From assembly GCA_022826345.1 (NCBI GenBank), contig JAJDVB010000008.1, positions 1 to 28,134 on the forward strand: a stretch of 28,134 nt of DNA, written 5' to 3'. Each line of letters opens with the position of its first letter. Position 1 is the stretch's first letter. The notes below the pieces were generated by a model. That model searched no databases. It worked only from the letters and a program-made list of their open reading frames with translations, and was not told the DNA's origin. This stretch comes from Alphaproteobacteria bacterium (lineage in GTDB: Bacteria; Pseudomonadota; Alphaproteobacteria; UBA828). The position numbers and the translations under genes are program-made. Below, piece after piece: positions 23,285 through 28,134 of the stretch.

Positions 23285-24334
23285 ATGGACTTTCGCAGCG
23301 ACAACGTGGCTTCCGCCGCACCGGAGATCGTGGACGCGGTGGCCGAAGCGGCGCGCGGAAGCGCCACGCCCTACGGCGGCGATCCCTGGACCGAGGGCCT
23401 GGAGCCCGCCTTCTCGGAGCTCTTCGAAACTCCCGTCAAGGTCTTCCCGGTGGTAACCGGGACCGCGGCGAACTCCGTGGCGGTCGCGACGCTGACCCCG
23501 CCCTGGGGCGTGATCTATGCGGGCCGCGCCGCCCACGTGGAGAACGACGAATGCGGGGCGCCCGAGTTCATGACCGGCGGCGCCAAGGTCACCGGCATCG
23601 AGGAACGCTTCGGCAAGGTCCAGCCGGAGGCGCTGGCGGCCGCGCTCGCCGCCGCCGGGACGGGCGAGGTGCACTGGTCGCAGCCGGCGTGTCTCAGTCT
23701 CACCCAGCCGACCGAGATGGGCCAGATCTACACGCCGGACGAGCTTGCGGCGCTCACCGACATCGCGCGCCGCCACGATCTCGCGGTCCATATGGATGGC
23801 GCCCGCTTCGCCAATGCCGTTGCCGCGAGCGGGGAGAGCCCGGCGGCGCTCACCTGGAAGGCCGGCGTCGATGCGCTCTCCTTCGGTGCCACCAAGAACG
23901 GCGCGCTCGCGGCCGAGGCGATCGTGCTCTTCGACGACGAGCGCGCGGGCGAGCTTGCCTTCCGCCACAAGCGGGCGGGGCAGCTGCTCTCCAAGATGCG
24001 CTTCGTCTCGGCCCAGCTTGCGGCCTACATCGCGGACGGCCTCTGGCTCAGGCTGGCGGAGCAGGCGAATAGCCAAGCGCAGCGGCTTGCCCAAGGCCTG
24101 GAGGCGGTGCCGGGTGCCTCGCTCGCGGCGCCGGCGGAGGCCAACGAGCTCTTTGTCACCCTGCCGCGGGCGGTGATCGACGGGCTCACTGAGGCCGGCG
24201 TGCTCTTCTACCTGTGGCCTGAGACCGATCCCGCGACCACCACCATCCGCCTCGTCACCCGGCACGACACGGACCCCGGCGAGGTCGATCGGCTGGTTAG
24301 GACCGCGCACAAGCTCGCCAGCGCAGCCGCGTAG
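23285..24334 (+). CDS. Low-specificity L-threonine aldolase / beta-eliminating lyase family, PLP-dependent
   Basis: This 349-residue fold-type I PLP enzyme is expected to split L-threonine or L-allo-threonine into glycine and acetaldehyde, or a related beta-hydroxy amino acid. Features include the N-terminal FRSDNVASAAPEI, the YGGDPWTEGLE segment, HMDGARFANA with the PLP-binding Asp, and SFGATKNGAL carrying the Schiff-base Lys. The ATG at 23285 has AGGAGG ten bases upstream; the longer frame to 23180 overlaps the JAMM gene. It follows that gene by 22 bp. A beta-elimination on another substrate, such as phenylserine or cysteine conjugates, cannot be excluded. Confidence 0.9.
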   Translation: MDFRSDNVASAAPEIVDAVAEAARGSATPYGGDPWTEGLEPAFSELFETPVKVFPVVTGTAANSVAVATLTPPWGVIYAGRAAHVENDECGAPEFMTGGAKVTGIEERFGKVQPEALAAALAAAGTGEVHWSQPACLSLTQPTEMGQIYTPDELAALTDIARRHDLAVHMDGARFANAVAASGESPAALTWKAGVDALSFGATKNGALAAEAIVLFDDERAGELAFRHKRAGQLLSKMRFVSAQLAAYIADGLWLRLAEQANSQAQRLAQGLEAVPGASLAAPAEANELFVTLPRAVIDGLTEAGVLFYLWPETDPATTTIRLVTRHDTDPGEVDRLVRTAHKLASAAA

Positions 24335-24347
24335 CCCGCCGGCGGGC
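24334..24347. repeat. Perfect GC palindrome after the threonine aldolase gene
   Basis: GCCCGCCGGCGGGC is a perfect 14-bp palindrome starting at the stop codon of the aldolase-like gene. It has no T-tract. It may attenuate transcription before the ridA-like gene or be chance. The 85-bp gap also holds the AGGGAGGA ribosome binding site for the next gene. Confidence 0.3.
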
Positions 24348-24419
24348 CGTGACCCTGGTGAGAAATGCGGGCTAGAGTGCGCGGACTACGAACACGCACC
24401 GAATCAGGGAGGACTCACC

Positions 24420-24812
24420 ATGCTGAAGCGGCACAACCCCGCCACCGTCGTCGAGGCCTATGGCGGCGGCTACAGCCAGGCGCTGGAGATCCCGCCGGGC
24501 GCCCGACTCATATTCACCGCAGGCCAGGTGGGCGTGGCCCCCGACGGCACGACGGCTGACGGCTTCGCTGCCCAGGCCGATCAGACCTGGGCCAACGTGC
24601 TCGCGCTGCTCGCTGAGGGCGGCATGGGTGTTGAGGATATCGTCAAGATCACCGGCTACATCGTGGGCCACGAGAACTTCCCGGCCTACGAGGCGGCGCG
24701 GAAGAAGGCGCTCGGCGGCATCCGCCCGGCATCCACCGGCATTATCGTGCCGGCGCTCGCGCTACCCGAATGGCTGGTCGAGATCGAGGCGGTGGCTGCG
24801 AAGGTGGACTAA
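24420..24812 (+). CDS. RidA family protein (YjgF/YER057c/UK114), atypical active site
   Basis: This 130-residue trimeric-type RidA-fold protein has the expected core, with LIFTAGQVG (residues 30-38), VEDIVKITGYIV (71-82) and LVEIEAVA (119-126). Archetypal RidA hydrolyses reactive enamine/imine intermediates such as 2-aminoacrylate and needs Arg105 in its PARS segment (E. coli numbering). Here the matching segment is RPASTG, with Ser at that position, as in Rid subfamilies not shown to have the deaminase activity. AGGGAGGA precedes the ATG. Neighbouring PLP enzymes could release imines, so a detoxifying or binding role still fits. Confidence 0.9.
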   Translation: MLKRHNPATVVEAYGGGYSQALEIPPGARLIFTAGQVGVAPDGTTADGFAAQADQTWANVLALLAEGGMGVEDIVKITGYIVGHENFPAYEAARKKALGGIRPASTGIIVPALALPEWLVEIEAVAAKVD

Positions 24813-24854
24813 GCGGGCACGCCGCTCGGCGATGACGGCGGGAGGAGAAGGACC

Positions 24855-25229
24855 ATGGTGACTCCATCCATGCAACTGATCGGCGAGGCGCTGGCCGAAG
24901 TTTCCAGCATCTCGGTGGACGAGGCGCTGGCGCTTGTGGACGGCGGGGATGCGGTCTTCGTCGATGTGCGGGAGCGGGCCGAGCACGATGCCGGCGCCAT
25001 CGCCGGCGCCGTGGCCGCGCCGCGCGGCTTCCTGGAGTTCATCGCCGATCCCGCCACGCCGATGCACAACGCCGCGCTGTCGGCCGGCAAGCGGCTGGTG
25101 ATCTATTGCGCCTCCGGCGGGCGCTCCGCGCTCGCCGCCAAGACGCTGCAGGACATGGGGTATTCGGGAGTCGCGAACCTCACCGGCGGCTTCCAGGCCT
25201 GGACCGAGGCCGGCGGCCCCACCGGATGA
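24855..25229 (+). CDS. Rhodanese-like sulfurtransferase, single domain
   Basis: This 124-residue protein is a single rhodanese domain with the active-site loop CASGGRS at residues 85-91, where Cys85 would carry the persulfide. The VFVDVRERAEHDAGAIAGA segment (35-53) and the C-terminal LTGGFQAW (109-116) are typical. It likely moves sulfane sulfur between a donor and an acceptor in the cytosol. GGAGGAGAAGG precedes the ATG. Its TGA overlaps the ATG of the class V aminotransferase (ATGA), so the two are translationally coupled and may cooperate in sulfur transfer. Confidence 0.93.
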   Translation: MVTPSMQLIGEALAEVSSISVDEALALVDGGDAVFVDVRERAEHDAGAIAGAVAAPRGFLEFIADPATPMHNAALSAGKRLVIYCASGGRSALAAKTLQDMGYSGVANLTGGFQAWTEAGGPTG

Positions 25230-26497
25230 CGCAGGGAGCGGCTGGCGGCACGTCGCCGCCGCTCGATACCGCCTTCGCCCGCGCCCACTTCCCGGCGCTC
25301 GCGGGCGCCTGGGCGCTGTTCGAGAACGCGGGTGGCACCCTCGCCGCGACGCAGGTGCTTGACCGCATCCGCACCTACATGGCCGAGTACCAGGTGCAGC
25401 CGGGTGCGGCCTACCCCGCGTCCGCCCGCGCCGCCGAGATGATCGCGGAGAGCCACCGGGCGATGGCCGCGATGATCAACGCCCAGCCCGAAGAGGTGAT
25501 GATCGGGCCGTCGACCTCGATGAACGTCTTCCTCCTCGCCCAGGCGCTCCGGCCCGGCTTGCGCGAGGGCGACGAGATCGTCGTCACCAATCTCGACCAC
25601 GAGGCGAACGTCGGCGCCTGGCGCAAGCTGGCGGCGGACGGCCTCACGGTGCGCGAGTGGCGCTTCGACCAGGAGAGCTTCGCGCTGGAGCCGGAGGGGC
25701 TGGAGGCGCTGCTGAACGAGCGCACCCGCCTGGTCTGCTTCGGCCATTGCTCCAACATCACCGGCGGCTTCACCGACGTGCCGGCGCTGGTGCGAACGAT
25801 CCACGACGCGGGCGCGCTCGCCTGCGTGGACGGCGTCGCCTACGCGCCGCACCGCGCCATCGACGTGAAGGCGTGGGACGTCGATTTCTACCTCTGCTCC
25901 ACCTACAAGCTCTACGGGCCGCATCTCGCGCTGCTCTACGGCAAGCGTGCGCACTTGGAGCGGGCGGCGCCGCTCAATCACTTTTTCCTCGACGACGAGC
26001 TGCCGCTAAAGCTGAATCCAGGCGGCCCCAACCACGAGCTGAGCGCGGGCCTCGCCGGCATGACAGCCTATCTTGACGCGCTTCATGCCCACCACGAGGG
26101 GGAGACCAACCTCCCGCTCCACGGCCGCCTCGCCGCGATCTTCGAGCGCGTTGCGGCGCATGAGGAGGCGCTGGTTGCGCCGCTTCTGGACTACCTCACG
26201 GCGAAGCCCGGCGTCCACCTGATCGGCAACCCGAGCGCCGATCGCGACGCGCGCGCGCCCACGGTCGCCTTCACGGCAGATGGCCGGGATGCCGGCGAGA
26301 TCGCCCGCGCCGTCGCCGCGCACCGGGTCGCCATCGGTGCCGGCGACTTCTACGCCGCCCGCTGCATCGAGGCCCTGGGCCTCGCCGACCGGGGCGGTGT
26401 CGTCCGCGCCAGCATGGTCCACTACAACACGGCGGACGAAGTCACGCGCCTGATCCGCGCCCTCGACGAGGCGATCGAGGCGCCGCCCGGTTCCTAG
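25226..26497 (+). CDS. Class V aminotransferase, cysteine desulfurase-like
   Basis: This 423-residue fold-type I PLP enzyme resembles the SufS/NifS-like subgroup with VC1184-like proteins. PLP contacts are His125 (NLDHEAN), Asp202 (CVDGVAYAPHR) and the Schiff-base Lys228 in CSTYKLYGPH. At the end of the small domain, where SufS has the catalytic Cys loop, this protein reads GAGDFYAARCIEALG; a Cys (380) is near but not in the usual context, so desulfurase activity is uncertain. The ATG at 25226 overlaps the rhodanese stop; the upstream frame to 25106 is a shadow. It ends in a 4-bp tail-to-tail overlap (CTAG) with the isomerase gene. Confidence 0.87.
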   Translation: MTQGAAGGTSPPLDTAFARAHFPALAGAWALFENAGGTLAATQVLDRIRTYMAEYQVQPGAAYPASARAAEMIAESHRAMAAMINAQPEEVMIGPSTSMNVFLLAQALRPGLREGDEIVVTNLDHEANVGAWRKLAADGLTVREWRFDQESFALEPEGLEALLNERTRLVCFGHCSNITGGFTDVPALVRTIHDAGALACVDGVAYAPHRAIDVKAWDVDFYLCSTYKLYGPHLALLYGKRAHLERAAPLNHFFLDDELPLKLNPGGPNHELSAGLAGMTAYLDALHAHHEGETNLPLHGRLAAIFERVAAHEEALVAPLLDYLTAKPGVHLIGNPSADRDARAPTVAFTADGRDAGEIARAVAAHRVAIGAGDFYAARCIEALGLADRGGVVRASMVHYNTADEVTRLIRALDEAIEAPPGS

Positions 26498-27126
26498 AGC
26501 CTGCGCGCCTGGGCGACGGGGAGGTCGGAAATCCGGGCGTACTCGCCGGTCTTGAGCATGGTCGGATCGTTCAGGTAGTCCAGCACCAGATCGGTCGTAT
26601 CGAGGCCCCAGAACAGCTCGTCGCCGATGACGAACGTGGGGATGCCGAAAACCCCGCGCTCCGCCGCTTCCTCGGTGCCGCGCCGGAGCGCCTCCTTGAC
26701 GTGCGGCGCGGAGATCATCGCGTCGGCGTCCGCGATGCCGAGGCGTTCGGTAAACGCCCGCCATTCATCGTCCTGGGAGAGGTCGCGCCCCTCGGCCCAG
26801 ATGGCGTCGAACAGCGCGCGTATTAGCGCGGGCTCGGCGTCCTGGGCGACGGCGAGGCGGAGCGGGCGCAGCGGGTTGAAGGGGTGCGCCGGCGGCATGC
26901 GGAAGGGGATACCGTGGCGCGCCGCGTACCAGTGGCACCAGCGGTAGGTCTGCACGCGCTTGGCCGGAATCTCCGCAGGCCCCTTGTGCTTCCAGTGGCC
27001 CAGCAGGCCTGCGAACAGAACCGGCCGGTAGGTCACCTCTAGGTCCGGCGGCAGCCGGTCGAACTCGGCGAGTTGCAGATAGGAAAAGGGAGAGAGAAAA
27101 TCGAAGTACCAGTCTACGGCCGGCAT
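26494..27126 (-). CDS. 2-hydroxychromene-2-carboxylate isomerase family protein (DsbA-like fold)
   Basis: This 210-residue thioredoxin-fold, kappa-GST-like protein belongs to the HCCA isomerase/DsbA family. The N-terminal YFDFLSPFSYL carries Ser12, in the position that contacts glutathione in this family, and GVFGIPTFVIGDELFWG (about residues 170-186) has the conserved cis-Pro. HCCA isomerase acts in naphthalene catabolism, but most genome members have unknown substrates, and no naphthalene genes are nearby. AAGGACGG precedes the ATG at 27126. It is divergent from the class II aldolase gene with a 110-bp gap. Confidence 0.9.
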   Translation of the reverse strand: MPAVDWYFDFLSPFSYLQLAEFDRLPPDLEVTYRPVLFAGLLGHWKHKGPAEIPAKRVQTYRWCHWYAARHGIPFRMPPAHPFNPLRPLRLAVAQDAEPALIRALFDAIWAEGRDLSQDDEWRAFTERLGIADADAMISAPHVKEALRRGTEEAAERGVFGIPTFVIGDELFWGLDTTDLVLDYLNDPTMLKTGEYARISDLPVAQARRL

Positions 27127-27236
27127 CGGCCCGTCCTTTGCGCTCAGGTATGTGGGTTGCCGGCCGATTGTGCCCGGTTTGGCCCGGCCGCGCGAGGACG
27201 GGCAGGCGGCCTGCGAGCAGAAGCGGCGGAGGGATG

Positions 27237-27971
27237 ATGAGCGAGACGGAGCGCGAGGCGCGGATCGACTTGGCGGCGGCCTACCGGATCGCCTGCCACC
27301 ACGGGCTCAACGAGGGCGTCTGCAACCACTTCTCCCTCATGCTGCCGGGGAGCGACGATCGCTTTCTGCTGATCGGCTACGGCACCCATTGGAGCGAGGT
27401 GCGCGCAAGCACGCTCCTGGTCGTCGACATGGACGGCCGCATCATCGAGGGCGAGGGCGAGGTGGAAGAGACCGCCGTCTGCCTTCACGCCCCCCTCCAC
27501 AAGGCACGGCCGGATCTGCGCTGCCTGATGCACACTCATCAGCCCCAGGTGCTGGCGCTAGCCATGATCGAGGACGGCAGGCTGGAGCCCGCAAGCCAGA
27601 ACGCGCTCCGCTTCAGCCGCCGCATCGCCTACGACCGGGACTACGGCGGCGTCGCCCTGGCCGAGAGCGAGGGCGAGCGGGTGGCGCGGGCGATGGACGG
27701 TGCCGACATCCTCTTCATGGGCAATCACGGCGTGATGGTGGGGGGTGGCGACGTCGCCAAGACCTACGACGACCTCTACTACCTTGAGCGCGCGGCGATG
27801 GTTCAGATCCTCGCCATGAGCACCGGCCGCCCGCTGCAGCCGATCCCGGCCGAGATGGTGGCGGAAACCGTGGGCCAGCTGACGCGGGACAACAGGCATC
27901 GCTACGCGCTCGAGCATTTCGCCGCGATCAAGCGGATCCTCGACCGCACCGAGCCCGATTACCGGGAGTGA
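27237..27971 (+). CDS. Class II aldolase/adducin family protein
   Basis: This 244-residue protein has the class II aldolase fold: NHFSLML near the N-terminus, an acidic EVEETAVCLHAPLH segment for the catalytic Glu and a metal ligand, HTH at 99-101, and NHG with His164. A Zn-dependent retro-aldol or decarboxylation of a sugar phosphate or hydroxy acid is expected; members also include uncharacterised adducin-like proteins. Two adjacent ATGs at 27234 and 27237 follow GGCGGAGGG; the second has better spacing. The upstream frame to 27138 lies in the divergent promoter region and is not taken as coding. No kinase or dehydrogenase partner identifies the substrate. Confidence 0.9.
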   Translation: MSETEREARIDLAAAYRIACHHGLNEGVCNHFSLMLPGSDDRFLLIGYGTHWSEVRASTLLVVDMDGRIIEGEGEVEETAVCLHAPLHKARPDLRCLMHTHQPQVLALAMIEDGRLEPASQNALRFSRRIAYDRDYGGVALAESEGERVARAMDGADILFMGNHGVMVGGGDVAKTYDDLYYLERAAMVQILAMSTGRPLQPIPAEMVAETVGQLTRDNRHRYALEHFAAIKRILDRTEPDYRE

Positions 27972-27978
27972 GTTTTTC

Positions 27979-28008
27979 GGGCGCCCCCTCGTCATCGAGG
28001 CGGCGCCC
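27979..28008. terminator. Strong hairpin between convergent aldolase and rlmE genes
   Basis: GGGCGCC (27979-27985) pairs with GGCGCCC (28002-28008), and inside a C-C mismatch CCTCG pairs with CGAGG around a TCAT loop, giving 12 bp of stem. It sits between two stops facing each other, so it could serve both. A T5 run lies before the stem on the plus strand, not after it, so it is not a textbook intrinsic terminator in either direction. Confidence 0.5.
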
Positions 28009-28013
28009 AGGGA

Positions 28014-28134
28014 TTACCGATCCGGCGGCGTGCCGCGGGAGCCCGCGGCGAGCACGTAGGTCTCCGCCGAATCGCTGCGGCTCGCGGGCGGCTTGACGTT
28101 CCGCACCCGCGCGAAGGCCTGGCGGAGGCGCACC
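28014..28134 (-). CDS. rlmE: C-terminus of 23S rRNA 2'-O-methyltransferase RlmE (FtsJ/RrmJ), 5' part outside window
   Basis: The last 39 residues of a minus-strand protein are visible, reading into ARVRNVKPPASRSDSAETYV and on to the TAA at 28014-28016. The VKPPASRxxSAExYVLAxGxRG ending is the conserved C-terminus of RlmE, the heat-shock-linked enzyme that 2'-O-methylates U2552 of 23S rRNA and helps assemble the large subunit. The catalytic and SAM-binding parts lie beyond the window, so completeness cannot be judged. Confidence 0.85.
   Translation of the reverse strand, partial: VRLRQAFARVRNVKPPASRSDSAETYVLAAGSRGTPPDR

Noticed and set aside
23153..24310. 385-residue antisense ORF over the threonine aldolase-like gene
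   Set aside because: It is a codon shadow without domain features; the plus strand frame has the PLP Lys and family motifs.

Overview
The window is GC-rich, densely coded chromosomal DNA, most likely from an alphaproteobacterium (Rhodospirillales-like by general character, not proven). The support is the high GC, the core pairs fabI-aroC and rluD-rpoH, an RpoH-type sigma factor with an intact RpoH box, and catabolic genes typical of soil and marine alphaproteobacteria (HyuAB-type enzymes, SDRs, an LLM flavoenzyme, class II aldolase). No rRNA, tRNA, CRISPR array or insertion sequence with a transposase was seen. Both edges cut genes: an acyl-CoA ligase on the left and rlmE on the right.

Layout. 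(1) 1-6669: a minus-strand acyl-CoA ligase diverges from an operon of an iron-type alcohol dehydrogenase and the two HyuA/HyuB-type subunits. A palindrome with promoter-like hexamers lies between them. (2) 6667-6897: a non-coding element with near-perfect 18-bp inverted ends and two strong internal hairpins; its left end overlaps the hyuB stop codon. (3) 6938-8190: an SDR, then a convergent STAS-domain protein with a possible small upstream ORF. (4) 8303-11155: a compact operon of LLM flavin oxidoreductase, HSL-family hydrolase and SDR. (5) 11163-16424, all minus strand: a CDF metal exporter, AlkA-type glycosylase, cupin protein, SDR, flavin reductase, and an ArsR repressor translationally linked to a COG0701 permease. 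(6) 16687-19220: fabI, aroC and an AhpD-like protein. (7) 19360-20238: a lone, less GC-rich DUF3800 gene. (8) 20417-22445: rpoH and rluD, minus strand. (9) 22460-26497: a plus-strand run of a one-TM protein, JAMM peptidase, threonine aldolase-like enzyme, RidA-like protein, rhodanese and class V aminotransferase. (10) 26494-28134: an HCCA-type isomerase (minus), a class II aldolase (plus) and the tail of rlmE (minus).

How the genes may work together (inference). Two neighbouring operons look like separate routes for ketones or secondary alcohols: dehydrogenase, ATP-dependent HyuAB carboxylation and CoA ligation in the first; SDR, FMN-dependent Baeyer-Villiger-type oxygenation and ester hydrolysis in the second, with an HpaC-like flavin reductase nearby. 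The arsR-permease pair looks like a self-contained metalloid response whose promoter predicts a leaderless mRNA. The 22-26 kb run gathers PLP, imine and sulfur chemistry around a JAMM peptidase. These links rest on gene order and family knowledge; no substrate can be read directly from the sequence.
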